A DNA stretch of 64,000 nt from assembly GCA_050187875.1 (NCBI GenBank), contig JBFWXB010000020.1, forward strand, positions 21,767 through 85,766. The letters run 5' to 3'. The stretch is from JAFKKS01 sp050187875. Lineage in GTDB: Bacteria > Pseudomonadota > Alphaproteobacteria > Rhizobiales > Xanthobacteraceae. The notes under the pieces were generated by a model. It worked only from the letters and a program-made list of their open reading frames with translations, was not told where the DNA came from and did no database searches. Positions within the stretch are counted from its first letter, which is position 1. Every line of letters begins with the position of its first letter. Of this stretch, positions 1-8,659 are shown in pieces. Both the position numbers and the translations under genes were made by a program.

Positions 1-626
1 ACGAGGAACGACAGAACCAAGACGAGCGTCAGATACATGAGCCCGATGGCGGCGAACATTTCGAGCGTGCGCAGATCGGTGGCGACCCGGTCCATCGCGA
101 CAAACGTCAGCTCGGCAAGGCCGATCGCCTGCAGGTACGCCGAATTCTTCAACACCGAGACCGACGTGTTGAGGATCGCCGGAATGCTGACCCGCAACCC
201 GACGGGCAACGCGACCAGCGCGAGATAGTGCAGCGGGCGCAGCGCGAGCGCGCCCGCCGCGTCGCGCAAGCCCTTGGGCACGGCGAGGAAGCCGCCGCGC
301 ACATTTTCGACGTTATAAGCGCCGCCCCAGATCGAGAGCGCGAGCACGCCGGACCAGTAGTCCGAGAGCGGAAGGCCGATCGACGCGAGCCCGTAGAAGA
401 TGAAGAAGATCTGCACCAGGAGCGGGGTCGAGCGAATGAAGTGCGTGTAGCCCGCCACCACCGGCGCAAGAATCGGGACACGAAAGAGGCGGATCGCCGC
501 GCCCGCGATCCCGATCGCGGTCGCGATGAGGATCGAAACGAGGCTCACCTTGATCGTCATCAAGAGCCCGACGAACAGGTCTGGCGCCGCGCTCGCGATA
601 TAGGGAAGACTGAAACTGTAGCCCAA
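1..626 (-). CDS. Amino-acid ABC transporter permease, partial (3' end outside window)
   Basis: Inner-membrane permease of the polar amino-acid (His/Glu/Gln/opine) ABC family. The reverse-strand frame stays open from a TTG at 626 to the window edge and reads several hydrophobic segments plus the family's EAA-like loop (NVENVRGGFLAVPKGLRDAAGAL). An in-frame stop lies 15 codons before the TTG and no ATG or GTG lies between, so TTG 626 is the only plausible start. A purine-rich stretch precedes it. It sits about 100 bp downstream of the binding-protein gene at 727-1563 on the same strand and should form one importer with it. The partner ATPase is not in the window and may lie beyond position 1. 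The family is secure; the substrate is unknown. Confidence 0.85.
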   Translation of the reverse strand, partial: MGYSFSLPYIASAAPDLFVGLLMTIKVSLVSILIATAIGIAGAAIRLFRVPILAPVVAGYTHFIRSTPLLVQIFFIFYGLASIGLPLSDYWSGVLALSIWGGAYNVENVRGGFLAVPKGLRDAAGALALRPLHYLALVALPVGLRVSIPAILNTSVSVLKNSAYLQAIGLAELTFVAMDRVATDLRTLEMFAAIGLMYLTLVLVLSFL

Positions 627-677
627 CGCGTCCGTTCCCGCTTCGGCGCGGCTGGCGCGCCCTCCCCCTCAATCACG

Positions 678-708
678 ATGATTTTGGATCGAGCCGATCC
701 AAAATCAT
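678..708. repeat. Perfect 13-bp-stem hairpin between binding protein and permease
   Basis: The half ATGATTTTGGATC (678-690) is followed by a 5-nt loop GAGCC and its exact reverse complement (696-708). There is no U-run on either side, so it is not a classic intrinsic terminator. Position between two genes of one transport operon suggests an mRNA-stabilising or attenuating hairpin that sets the high ratio of binding protein to permease. It also resembles small palindromic repeats common in Bradyrhizobium-type genomes. Confidence 0.7.
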
Positions 709-726
709 GACCGCGATCGCTTTTGT

Positions 727-1563
727 CTATTTGGCTTCCGCCGGCGCTTTCGCGGGATCCCACATCTCCTCTTTCTCGCTGAGGAGCCCCGGGTCCTCGT
801 ATTGCTTGATCCATTTCGTGAACAGACCGTCGCCGCGCATCTTCTTAAAGGCTGCGTTGACGTAAGCGAGCCATTCCCCCTCGCCCTTCCGCACGGCGGC
901 GCCGCGGTAGCCGATCTGATAACGCCCTTCCAGCATGCGCACGTTCGGGTTCTTCTTCGCGATGCCGATCTGCACCGCAAGGTCATGCGCGTAACCGTCC
1001 GCGCGCCCTTGCATGAGGGCCTGCAGCGCATCCGACACCGTATCGAGCTTCATATCGGCGGTGCCGGGCATGTGCTTCTCGAACCAGCCGATCTGCCAGG
1101 CCCCTTTGACGAAGATGACTTTCTTGCCCTTGATGTCCTGGATCGTCTTCAGAGGGCTGTCCTTGCGCACCAGGATCGAGGATGACGCCCAGGCGTAATA
1201 GTCGCTGAAGTCGACGACCTTGCGCCGTTCGTCGGTGACGCCGATGGTCGCGATCAGGAGATCGACCTTGCCGCCCTGAAGCGTCGGAGTCCGGTTCGCC
1301 GTCGTCACGCAGGTGAGCTCGGTCTTGCCGGCGCTGCCGAAAGCATAGACGCCCAGCTGCTTCGCCATTTCGACCTCGATACCGATCGGCTTGCCGCTCG
1401 CGTCGAGATAGCCGTCCGGCGGATAGTCGCACTTCACGCCGACGCGAATCGCGCCCTTCGCCTTGATGGACTCCGGCAACGGCGGCAATCCCTCCGCCGC
1501 TTGCGCCGTCAGCGAAGCCGCAAATGTCGCCGCAAGCACCCACAGGCCGATCGACCGTTTCAT
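727..1563 (-). CDS. Periplasmic amino-acid-type solute-binding protein (SBP_bac_3)
   Basis: Family-3 solute-binding protein that would deliver a polar amino-acid-like ligand to the permease encoded downstream. The 278-residue product has a Sec signal peptide (about 1-22, cleavage after AQA), then the usual start of the mature domain with IRVGVKCDYPP near residue 40. The body shows the two-lobe family pattern, including IATIGVTDERRKVVDFSDYY, where family members bind the ligand's amino and carboxyl groups. Length is normal. A strong GGGAGG ribosome site precedes the ATG. It follows the FAD oxidoreductase gene by about 30 bp, so oxidoreductase, binding protein and permease are probably one operon. 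Ligand identity cannot be read from the sequence. Confidence 0.9.
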   Translation of the reverse strand: MKRSIGLWVLAATFAASLTAQAAEGLPPLPESIKAKGAIRVGVKCDYPPDGYLDASGKPIGIEVEMAKQLGVYAFGSAGKTELTCVTTANRTPTLQGGKVDLLIATIGVTDERRKVVDFSDYYAWASSSILVRKDSPLKTIQDIKGKKVIFVKGAWQIGWFEKHMPGTADMKLDTVSDALQALMQGRADGYAHDLAVQIGIAKKNPNVRMLEGRYQIGYRGAAVRKGEGEWLAYVNAAFKKMRGDGLFTKWIKQYEDPGLLSEKEEMWDPAKAPAEAK

Positions 1564-1592
1564 TCGTTATCCCTCCCGTTTTTCTGTCGTTA

Positions 1593-2897
1593 TCAAACGC
1601 GGAACCGATCCCGCACACCGTAATAGAAGAGGACGATCGGCATGAACCAGGGCCAGCCGGTGTAGCCCGGCATCGTCTTGGCGACGCGATCGAACGGCGT
1701 CTCCGCCTCTTTGCGGCCGAGGATTTTCAAGCCCGTCTTGTGCCCGAGATAGGGCTGGATGGCGACGCCGCTGCCGCAGCAGCCGCCGATGTAGTGCACG
1801 CCGTCCTTCATCGCCATGTGCTGCAGCGAGTCGAAGGTGTAAGCGATCAGGCCCGCCCAAGCGTGAGAGAGACGCACCTTCGCAAGCTCGGGAAACACGT
1901 CGATCATCTGCAGGCGCAGCGCCGCCGCCGATTTCAACCGATCCTCGGTTTCCGTCGCGCCGGCGCGGCCGCCGAAAAGGATGCGGGTGCCGTCCGGCGA
2001 GGTGCGGAAATAATTGTGCAGCATGCGCGTGTCGCCAAGCTGGCGGCGCTGCGGAATCAGGCGCTCGATCGTTTCCTCCGGCAAGGGCTCGGTGGCGATG
2101 ATCTGGCTTTGAATCGGAATGACACGGCGCGCAAGCCAGGGCGAGAGCTGCTCCGTGTAGCCGTTGGTCGCGACCACGAGATGGCGCGCGCGGATCGCGC
2201 CGCGCGTCGTTCCGATCCTGAAATCCTCTCCGTCTTTCGCGTAGGACGTCACGGGCGTGTGCGCGATCACGCGCACGCCGGCGGCGAGCGCGCGGCGGAG
2301 CAGACCTTGATGGAAGAGTCCGGGATGCAGGTTGGCGTCGCTTTTGATGAGCCGCCCGCCGCAGTAGGCATCCGAGCCGATCATGCGATGCACTTCGGAA
2401 GCCGGCACCATCTCCGCGTCGAAGCCGATGGCCTTGCGGCGGACCTCGAGATCGCGCGCCAAGGACTCGTAGTCCTGCGGCTTATGCGCGCCGATGAAGC
2501 GTCCGACGCGCGCGTAGTGGCAGGCGATGCTGCCGCCCTCACCGACGAGGCTTTCCAGGTGCTCGCGTGCCTCGCGTACCGCGAGGTAATAGGCATCCGC
2601 ACGTTTGCGGCCCCAATCCTGCGTCATGGTGCTGTAGGAGATCCGCAGCGTATCCCCGACGGCGCCGCCATTGCGCGTGCTCGCCCCCTCGCCCGGCGCC
2701 TTCGCCTCGATGACGACGGTGTCGAGCCCCGCCTCGGCGGTCGTGATCGCAGCCGACAAGCCGGAAAAGCCCGAGCCGACGATCACGACGTCGGCGCGAC
2801 CCGGCGGGGTCTCGCCCGGGATATCCGCAAGCGGCGCCGCCTCCCACCAATAGGGCGTCACCTTCACGTCGTCGGAGAAATACTTGCGGACGTCCAC
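1593..2897 (-). CDS. FAD-dependent amine/amino-acid oxidoreductase (DAO family)
   Basis: DAO-superfamily flavoenzyme of about 434 residues, similar in layout to gamma-glutamylputrescine oxidase and DadA-like enzymes. The dinucleotide-binding fold is VVIVGSGFSGLSAA (about 37-50), followed by the glutamate that ends the second strand (VVIEAK) and GEGASTRNGGAV. A second FAD-contacting stretch with GGCCGSGVAIQ lies near the C-terminus. It is expected to oxidise a C-N bond of a small amine or amino acid in the cytoplasm. The frame is open further upstream, but GTG 2897 is preferred: it has a GGGAG site 8 nt away and gives the family's usual N-terminus. First gene of the minus-strand transport operon, divergent from the PotD-type operon. 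Confidence 0.87.
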   Translation of the reverse strand: MDVRKYFSDDVKVTPYWWEAAPLADIPGETPPGRADVVIVGSGFSGLSAAITTAEAGLDTVVIEAKAPGEGASTRNGGAVGDTLRISYSTMTQDWGRKRADAYYLAVREAREHLESLVGEGGSIACHYARVGRFIGAHKPQDYESLARDLEVRRKAIGFDAEMVPASEVHRMIGSDAYCGGRLIKSDANLHPGLFHQGLLRRALAAGVRVIAHTPVTSYAKDGEDFRIGTTRGAIRARHLVVATNGYTEQLSPWLARRVIPIQSQIIATEPLPEETIERLIPQRRQLGDTRMLHNYFRTSPDGTRILFGGRAGATETEDRLKSAAALRLQMIDVFPELAKVRLSHAWAGLIAYTFDSLQHMAMKDGVHYIGGCCGSGVAIQPYLGHKTGLKILGRKEAETPFDRVAKTMPGYTGWPWFMPIVLFYYGVRDRFRV

Positions 2898-3162
2898 GTG
2901 CCACTCCCGCCACTTCGCGTTGCATTCGGCGCGGCCACAACGTGGCCGGACAGCCGACAATCGGCCGCTGCCTTGCGAACTCCTCGCCCGACAGGATGCG
3001 AACCTTACGTCGTGATCGGCATTCCACAAAATGTCGCGTGCGGAAATTTTTCTGCCCGCATGCTGCGCGCGCGAAGAAGGCAATTGTCTTGTTCGACGAA
3101 ATCGAGGACGCTTGGCGTGACCAGAGGGCCGCGATGGGCGGCGCGATTGCAGGAGGGACATC
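2898..3162. promoter_or_regulatory. Divergent promoter region with GC-rich palindrome
   Basis: About 265 bp between the divergently transcribed FAD oxidoreductase (minus) and PotD-type operon (plus), so it must hold both promoters. A palindrome CGGCCAC-AAC-GTGGCCG lies at 2932-2948, close to the minus-strand start, and is a candidate operator. An A/T-richer stretch (about 3030-3060) is the best place for a plus promoter. The plus gene has a strong GGAGG site just before 3163. No regulator gene is adjacent. Confidence 0.45.
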
Positions 3163-4242
3163 ATGACTCACGGTTCGGCCCGCCATCCCACACGGCGCAC
3201 CACGCTCGCCGGCATTGCCGGCGTGACGCTGGCGGCGCCTTATCTGTGGACGCGCCGCGCGGTCGCCGCGGAGCAGCTTGTGGTGCGCACACCCGGCGGC
3301 GTCTACGACGAGGTCAAGCGCGCGGCGGTCTACGAGCCGTTCCAGAAGGCGACCGGCATCGAGATCGTGCCGGTGGCGGCGACCGTGTCGAAGCTCCTCG
3401 CCATGTTCAAATCCGGCAACATGGAAATCGACCTCATCGACACCGGCGACGACGTGCTCCTGCAGCTCGAGACCGCGGGCGCGCTGATGCCGCTCGACTA
3501 CGGCGCCTTCAAGCTGACCAAGCCCGACGACATCGACTCGCATCTGCGCCGCAAGACGCAAGTCGCCTCCTTCCTCTACGCGATGGTGATGGGCTGCCAC
3601 ACCAGCGTCTATCCGAAGGGCAAGGAGCCGAAATCTTGGGCGGAGTTCTGGGACATCAAGGCCTTCCCGGGCCCGCGCACGATGCCGGACATGGCCTCTG
3701 GCGCGCCGGACCTCGAATTCGCGCTCATCGCTGACGGCGTGGCAATGGACAAGCTCTACCCGCTCGACATCGACCGCGCATTCAAGTCGCTTGCCAAGGT
3801 GCGGCCCGCAATCACGAAATTCTGGGACACCGGCGCGCTCTCGGCACAAATGCTGACCGACAAGGAAGTGGTGCTCGCGTCGCTCTGGAGCACGCGGCTC
3901 GGCGTCGCAATCGACAAGGGCGCGCCGTTGATCGCGCAGTGGAACCAGAACATGGTGCTCGCGCAGGCCTACGGAATTCCGGTCGGTTCGCGCAATGTCG
4001 AGGCCGCCAAGAAGTTCATCGACTTCAGCTTGAGCCCCGATATCCAGGGCGCTTGGATGAAGGCCTACAAGGCGGTGCCGGTGAACGAGAAGGCCTACGG
4101 CGTCACCGCGCCGGCGCTCATCGACCCCGAGGCCAAGGTGCCGTGGACGAAGTCGAAGGGCTTCCTGCGCGACATCAATTGGTGGGCCGAGAACCGCACC
4201 AAGGTCAACGGCATCTGGTCCAACTGGATTCTCCAGAAGTAA
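3163..4242 (+). CDS. PotD-type extracellular solute-binding protein (Tat-exported)
   Basis: Family-1/PotD-like solute-binding protein, 359 residues, for the importer encoded just downstream. The N-terminus carries a twin-arginine motif (TRRTTLAG, Arg11-Arg12) and a hydrophobic stretch ending near AVAA (cleavage about residue 36), which predicts export of the folded protein by Tat. The mature part shows ABC-substrate features such as LLAMFKSGNMEIDLIDTGDD and a C-terminal region with repeated Trp residues. A GGAGG site sits 7 nt before the ATG. It opens an operon of RidA, ATPase, two permeases, an M24-family hydrolase and a FAD dehydrogenase. This context suggests an amino-acid derivative or small peptide-like amide rather than a classic polyamine, but this is inference. 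Confidence 0.9.
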   Translation: MTHGSARHPTRRTTLAGIAGVTLAAPYLWTRRAVAAEQLVVRTPGGVYDEVKRAAVYEPFQKATGIEIVPVAATVSKLLAMFKSGNMEIDLIDTGDDVLLQLETAGALMPLDYGAFKLTKPDDIDSHLRRKTQVASFLYAMVMGCHTSVYPKGKEPKSWAEFWDIKAFPGPRTMPDMASGAPDLEFALIADGVAMDKLYPLDIDRAFKSLAKVRPAITKFWDTGALSAQMLTDKEVVLASLWSTRLGVAIDKGAPLIAQWNQNMVLAQAYGIPVGSRNVEAAKKFIDFSLSPDIQGAWMKAYKAVPVNEKAYGVTAPALIDPEAKVPWTKSKGFLRDINWWAENRTKVNGIWSNWILQK

Positions 4243-4288
4243 AGCTTCTGCCGACAAGAAACGCCCCGCGTAAACTCCAGGAGCGATA

Positions 4289-4669
4289 ATGTTCGAAGTG
4301 GTGAAGACCGGCCTGCTCCCGTCGTCCGCGCCCGTGAACGGCACGGTGCGGGCCGGCACGACGATCTACAGCGTGCAGGTGCCGCGCGACCAGAAGACGG
4401 GAAAGACCGTGGAGGGCGACATCAAGGTACAGATGCGCCAGACCCTGTCGAACCTGAAACAGGCGATCGAAGGCGGCGGCGGCACGCTCGCCGACGTCAC
4501 GCAGGTGATCATCTATCTCGTGCATCATTCCGATTTCGCCGGCATGAACGAGGTCTACAAGGAGTTCTTCAAGGAACCCTATCCGAGCCGCGCGACCATC
4601 GTCGCGCAACTCATCGACCCGGCCTGCCGCGTAGAAATCGTCGCCCACGCGCATATCGGCAAAGCATGA
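4289..4669 (+). CDS. RidA family enamine/imine deaminase
   Basis: RidA (YjgF/YER057c/UK114) family protein of 126 residues, the usual size for a subunit of the trimer. RidA proteins hydrolyse reactive enamine/imine intermediates made by PLP enzymes and amino-acid oxidases. The C-terminal motif CRVEIVAHA carries the conserved arginine that holds the substrate carboxylate in active members. A GGAG site precedes ATG 4289. The 3' end overlaps the next gene by 4 nt (ATGA), which indicates translational coupling to the ABC ATPase. Its place between a transporter and two FAD amine oxidoreductases fits removal of imines formed during catabolism of the imported compound. Confidence 0.9.
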   Translation: MFEVVKTGLLPSSAPVNGTVRAGTTIYSVQVPRDQKTGKTVEGDIKVQMRQTLSNLKQAIEGGGGTLADVTQVIIYLVHHSDFAGMNEVYKEFFKEPYPSRATIVAQLIDPACRVEIVAHAHIGKA

Positions 4670-5820
4670 GCGCCGTTTCGTCCACCGCGCCGCCGCCGAC
4701 ACCGGCGGCGCCCGGCGTGCGGACAGCCGACGGGCATAAGGGCGTCATCGCGCTCGATCGCATCGTCAAGCGCTATGCCGACGAGCGGGTCGTCGACGAC
4801 GTCAGCCTCGACATCCGCGGCGGCGAATTCTTCTCGCTGCTTGGCCCCTCGGGCTCCGGCAAGACCACCACGCTGATGATGATTGCGGGATTCGCGACAG
4901 TCGACGAGGGCACGATCCGCGTCGACGGGGTCGACATCTCCAACATCCCGCCGCAGCGGCGCGGCTTCGGCATGGTGTTTCAGAACTACGCCATCTTCCC
5001 GCATCTCAACGTCTTCGAGAACGTCGCCTTCCCGCTACGGGCGCGGCGCGTCAGCGAGAGCGACATCAAGGAGCGGGTCGGCGCCGCGCTCAATCTGGTA
5101 CGGCTCGAACGTTTCGGCGACCGCTACGCGCGGCAGCTCTCCGGCGGCCAGCAGCAGCGCGTCGCAATCGCGCGGGCGATCGTCTTCCATCCGAGCGTCG
5201 TGCTCATGGACGAACCGCTCGGCGCGCTCGACAAGAACCTGCGCTACGACATGCAGGTCGAGATCAAGGAGATCCAGCAGCGCCTCGGCATGACCGTCGT
5301 CTATGTGACGCACGACCAGGAAGAGGCGATGAACATGTCCGACCGCATCGCGATCATGAATCGCGGACGCATCGAGCAGGTCGGCCCGCCGGCGGATATC
5401 TACGAGCGCCCGGCCAATGTCTTTTCCGGCCGCTTTCTCGGCGAAGCGAATCTCATCGAAGGCAAGGTGGAGCGCGTCGATGGCGGCATCGCCCAGTTGC
5501 ACGGCCCCGGCGGCGCATCGCTGCGCGCGGCCGGCGCGGGCGATGTCGCGGCCGGCGTCTCCGCCTCGCTCTTCGTGCGGCCGGAGCGGGTCGCGATCGC
5601 GGCTGGCGCGCAGGGCGCAGGGGCGGGGTTAGGTAATCGCCTGCAGGGCACGGTGCGCCGCGTCTCGTTCCTCGGCAATGTCGTGCGCTACATGGTCGAG
5701 GTCGCGCCCGGCACGGCGCTGACCATCGACGTCCAGAACGTCGGCGGCGCCCGGCTCTCCGCAGGCGAGAGCGCCGTGGTCACCTGGGCGGTCGATGACA
5801 GCAGGTTGCTGACGAACTGA
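4666..5820 (+). CDS. ABC transporter ATPase, PotA/FbpC-like
   Basis: Energising subunit of the importer formed with the binding protein at 3163 and the permeases at 5823 and 6669. In the 384-residue product the Walker A motif GPSGSGKTT is at about 60-68, the ABC signature LSGGQQQR at about 158-165 and Walker B VVLMDEPLGALD at about 178-189, followed by the switch histidine (VTHDQ). The C-terminal part from about residue 270 is a TOBE-type domain, as in PotA. A Pro/Ala-rich N-terminal tail of about 25 residues precedes the conserved domain. Its ATG overlaps the ridA stop (ATGA). Confidence 0.93.
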   Translation: MSAVSSTAPPPTPAAPGVRTADGHKGVIALDRIVKRYADERVVDDVSLDIRGGEFFSLLGPSGSGKTTTLMMIAGFATVDEGTIRVDGVDISNIPPQRRGFGMVFQNYAIFPHLNVFENVAFPLRARRVSESDIKERVGAALNLVRLERFGDRYARQLSGGQQQRVAIARAIVFHPSVVLMDEPLGALDKNLRYDMQVEIKEIQQRLGMTVVYVTHDQEEAMNMSDRIAIMNRGRIEQVGPPADIYERPANVFSGRFLGEANLIEGKVERVDGGIAQLHGPGGASLRAAGAGDVAAGVSASLFVRPERVAIAAGAQGAGAGLGNRLQGTVRRVSFLGNVVRYMVEVAPGTALTIDVQNVGGARLSAGESAVVTWAVDDSRLLTN

Positions 5821-5822
5821 CC

Positions 5823-6665
5823 ATGCGCAAAGCCGGCCGCGACCCTTTGATCCTTCTGATCGCGCCGGCGGTGCTGTTGCTGATCACGCTCTTCGTCATC
5901 CCGATCGTCTGGTTCTTCATCAAGATTCTCGGCGAAGAAGGAAGCCTGCCGGCGCTCCTCACCCAGGCGCAAACGGTGCTCACCTCGCACGCCGTCGTCA
6001 CCGCGATGATCACGACCAACTGGATCTCGCTCCTGGTGACAGCCTTCGCGCTCGTCGTCGGCTACCCGATCGCCTATTACCTCGCCAACAATACCGGCCT
6101 GCGCTTCGTCCTCGTCCTCTTCTGCATCATCGTCCCGTATTTCACGAGCATCATCGTGCGCACCTATTCGTGGATGGTGCTGCTCGGCCGCAACGGGCTG
6201 ATCAACCAGGGCCTGATGGGCGCGGGCCTCATCGATGCACCGCTTGCGCTCCTCTACAACAAGCTCGGCATCCTCATCGGCATGGCCTATGTGCTGCTGC
6301 CCTATATGATCCTCACCCTTTACGCGGCGATGAAGACGATCGACCCGAGCCTGATGCGGGCAGCGCGCGGGCTTGGCGCCAGCGCGCTCTATACGTTCCT
6401 GCGCGTCTATTTCCCGCTCAGCCTGCACGGCGTCATCTCGGGGTCGCTCATCGTCTTCATCCTCGCCATCGGCTTCTTCATCACGCCGGCGCTGATGGGC
6501 GGGCCGTCCGATGTCATGATCGCCATGCTGATCGAGCGCGCCGTCGAGATCACGCTCGACTGGCCGAGTGCGGCGCTGATGTCGCTCGTGCTGCTCGCGG
6601 TCACGCTCGTCCTCTACGCCATCTATTATCGCGTGACCGATATCCGCCGCATGATGGGGGCCTGA
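5823..6665 (+). CDS. ABC transporter permease, PotB-like
   Basis: Inner-membrane permease of 280 residues with six likely membrane helices, beginning with PLILLIAPAVLLLITLFVIP. The cytoplasmic EAA loop that contacts the ATPase is seen as LMRAARGLGASALYTFLRVY, near residues 178-197. It starts 2 nt after the ATPase stop and ends 3 nt before the second permease, so the genes are clearly co-translated. It pairs with the PotC-like protein to form the heterodimeric channel. Nothing unusual in length or motifs; the transported compound is unknown. Confidence 0.9.
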   Translation: MRKAGRDPLILLIAPAVLLLITLFVIPIVWFFIKILGEEGSLPALLTQAQTVLTSHAVVTAMITTNWISLLVTAFALVVGYPIAYYLANNTGLRFVLVLFCIIVPYFTSIIVRTYSWMVLLGRNGLINQGLMGAGLIDAPLALLYNKLGILIGMAYVLLPYMILTLYAAMKTIDPSLMRAARGLGASALYTFLRVYFPLSLHGVISGSLIVFILAIGFFITPALMGGPSDVMIAMLIERAVEITLDWPSAALMSLVLLAVTLVLYAIYYRVTDIRRMMGA

Positions 6666-6668
6666 GAC

Positions 6669-7460
6669 GTGACGGGCGAAAAGCGCGGTCTGGCGCTCAA
6701 CGGCTACATTCTCGTCATGTGCCTGTTCCTGATGGCGCCGATCGTCATCGTCTGTGTGCTCGCATTCAGCGGCCAGGGCTATCTGCATTTCCCGCCGCAA
6801 TCCTATTCGCTGCGCTGGTTCGCCGCCTTCTTCGGCGACGGCCGCTGGCGGCAAGCGTTGTGGTCGAGCACGCTGATCGCGCTGGTCGCCTGCACCATCT
6901 CGACGGTCTTCGGCTTTCTCGCCGCTTACGCGTTCGTGCGAACAGACATGCGGGCGAAGAAGCTCATCCTCTCCTTCATGCTGCTGCCGGTCATCGTACC
7001 TTCGGTGATCACGGCGATCGCCATGTACTTCCTGTCGGCGCGCTTCGGGCTGATCGGCAACATCCTCTGGATCGGCTTCTGCCATGCGGTCATGGCGCTG
7101 CCGCTCGTTCTGCTGATCCTCCTCTCCGCGCTGCAGGGCGTGGACGTCAACCTCGAGCGCGCAGCGTTGAGCCTCGGGGCGTCGCGCTTGCGTGTCTTCC
7201 TCAAGATCGTCCTTCCGATCGCGGCGCCCGGCCTCATGTCGGCGGCGCTGTTCGCATTTCTTGCCTCGTTCGATGAATTGATCATCTCGCTGTTCCTGGC
7301 GGGCGTGCGCGCGCAGACGCTTCCCGTGCGCATCTGGAACAGCCTGCATCTCGAGATCGAGCCGGTGATTGCGGCGGTCAGCGCCTTCCTGATCGCGGTG
7401 ACCGGCGCCGTGCTGCTGATCGACGCGATCGTGCGCAAGTTACGAGCCCCGGCGGGCTAA
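6669..7460 (+). CDS. ABC transporter permease, PotC-like
   Basis: Second channel subunit, 263 residues, with about six membrane helices (first one near GYILVMCLFLMAPIVIVCVL). The EAA motif is visible as NLERAALSLGASRLRVFLKIVLP. The start is GTG 6669, three bases after the previous stop, which preserves the tight operon spacing. It is followed 11 nt later by the M24-family hydrolase gene with a GGAGA site, so the catabolic genes are probably read from the same mRNA as the transporter. Confidence 0.9.
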   Translation: MTGEKRGLALNGYILVMCLFLMAPIVIVCVLAFSGQGYLHFPPQSYSLRWFAAFFGDGRWRQALWSSTLIALVACTISTVFGFLAAYAFVRTDMRAKKLILSFMLLPVIVPSVITAIAMYFLSARFGLIGNILWIGFCHAVMALPLVLLILLSALQGVDVNLERAALSLGASRLRVFLKIVLPIAAPGLMSAALFAFLASFDELIISLFLAGVRAQTLPVRIWNSLHLEIEPVIAAVSAFLIAVTGAVLLIDAIVRKLRAPAG

Positions 7461-7471
7461 GGAGAACAATC

Positions 7472-8614
7472 ATGACGGCGGAGTCAAGCCTGACCTTCAC
7501 ACGCGCTGAATTCGCGCACCGCGTGGAGCGTCTGCGCGAACGGCTGCGCGCCGCGAAGGTCGATGTCGCCCTGTTCGACGAGATCGAGGCGATGATCTGG
7601 CTCTCTGGCTACGGCAACTCCGAAAATCGCTGGCGTTGCGTCGGCATTCCAATAGCGGGCGAGCCGTTTTTTCTCATCCGTGCGCTCGACGCCGGCCCCT
7701 GCCGGCAGCGCACGTGGATCGCTGATGTGCCGACGTTCCGCGACTGGGAGAGCCCGTTCACGGTGCTGCACGAGGCGCTGGCGCAGCGCGGACTTGCCCG
7801 CGGCCGCATCGGCCTCGATTTCAACTCCTATGGCATGACGCTCGACCGCTTCGCGCGCGTGAAAGCGGCGCTGCCGGACGCCGAATTCGTCGACCTCGGT
7901 CCTGTGGTCTGGGAACTCCGCCTGCTCAAGTCCGAGGCGGAACTTGCGCTGCTGCGCCGCGCGGCGGCGGTTGCGGACGAGGCCATGCGGCGCACCGCCG
8001 CCGCCTGCGTCGCCGGCGTCTCGCAGCGCGAGGCGGCGCGCGTCGCCGTCGCAAGCTTCGTCGAACTCGGCGCAGATCCCGACCACCCCGGGCCGATCTC
8101 GGCCGGGCGCGGGTGGGATTTCCTGCACGCGCATCTCGAGGATAAGGCACTCACGCCAGGCGACGTCGTGCATATCGAGCTCGTCCCGCGCGTAAGTGGC
8201 TACAGCGCGCGCATCATGCGCTGCGCCGTGGTCGGCAAGCCGTCTGACGAGCTGGTGGCGACGAGCGAAAAGCTGCGCGCCATCCAGGACCGCCAGATCG
8301 CCGCGATGAAAGTCGGGGCGCTCGCCTCCGATGTCGACGCCATCCTGCGCAAAGGGCTCGTCGACGAGGGCTTGCGCGAAAGCTTCGACAACATCACCGG
8401 CTATACGCTCGGCCTCTATGCCGCCGCCGGGCCGCGCACCAGCGACTTCACGCGCATCTTCCACCCGAAAGCGGACTGGCGAATCGAGCCGAACATGGTG
8501 TTCCACATGTATACGTCGGCGAAAGGCGCTTCGCTGAGCGAAACGGTGCTGGTCACGGACGCAGGACCTGAGCGCTTCTCGAAATTGCCGCGAACATTGA
8601 TCGTCAACGTCTGA
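7472..8614 (+). CDS. M24-family (Xaa-Pro peptidase/creatinase-like) hydrolase with degenerate metal site
   Basis: Cytoplasmic protein of 380 residues with the two-domain layout of creatinase/aminopeptidase P: an N-terminal domain (about 10-140, start FTRAEFAHRVERLRERL) and a C-terminal pita-bread domain. Active metallopeptidases use Asp, Asp, His, Glu, Glu. Here the first Asp region reads VVHIELVPR, the second reads SARIMRC with no Asp, the usual TGHGIG reads TGYTLGLY, and the fourth ligand region reads VFHMYT. Only the last Glu (LSETVLV) is kept. The family includes the metal-independent creatinase, so a metal-free amidinohydrolase or related C-N hydrolase is more likely than a peptidase. 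Operon context (importer, RidA, FAD dehydrogenase) supports a role in substrate breakdown. Confidence 0.82.
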   Translation: MTAESSLTFTRAEFAHRVERLRERLRAAKVDVALFDEIEAMIWLSGYGNSENRWRCVGIPIAGEPFFLIRALDAGPCRQRTWIADVPTFRDWESPFTVLHEALAQRGLARGRIGLDFNSYGMTLDRFARVKAALPDAEFVDLGPVVWELRLLKSEAELALLRRAAAVADEAMRRTAAACVAGVSQREAARVAVASFVELGADPDHPGPISAGRGWDFLHAHLEDKALTPGDVVHIELVPRVSGYSARIMRCAVVGKPSDELVATSEKLRAIQDRQIAAMKVGALASDVDAILRKGLVDEGLRESFDNITGYTLGLYAAAGPRTSDFTRIFHPKADWRIEPNMVFHMYTSAKGASLSETVLVTDAGPERFSKLPRTLIVNV

Positions 8615-8659
8615 ACAATCTCCCCTCCTCCTCCCTCCCCTGCTCTTCAGGACGCCGTC

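Noticed and set aside
1524..3734. A 736-codon open frame on the plus strand
   Set aside because: It runs antisense through the FAD oxidoreductase and then over the binding-protein gene, is extremely Arg/Ala-rich and has no domain pattern. It is a shadow of GC-rich codons.
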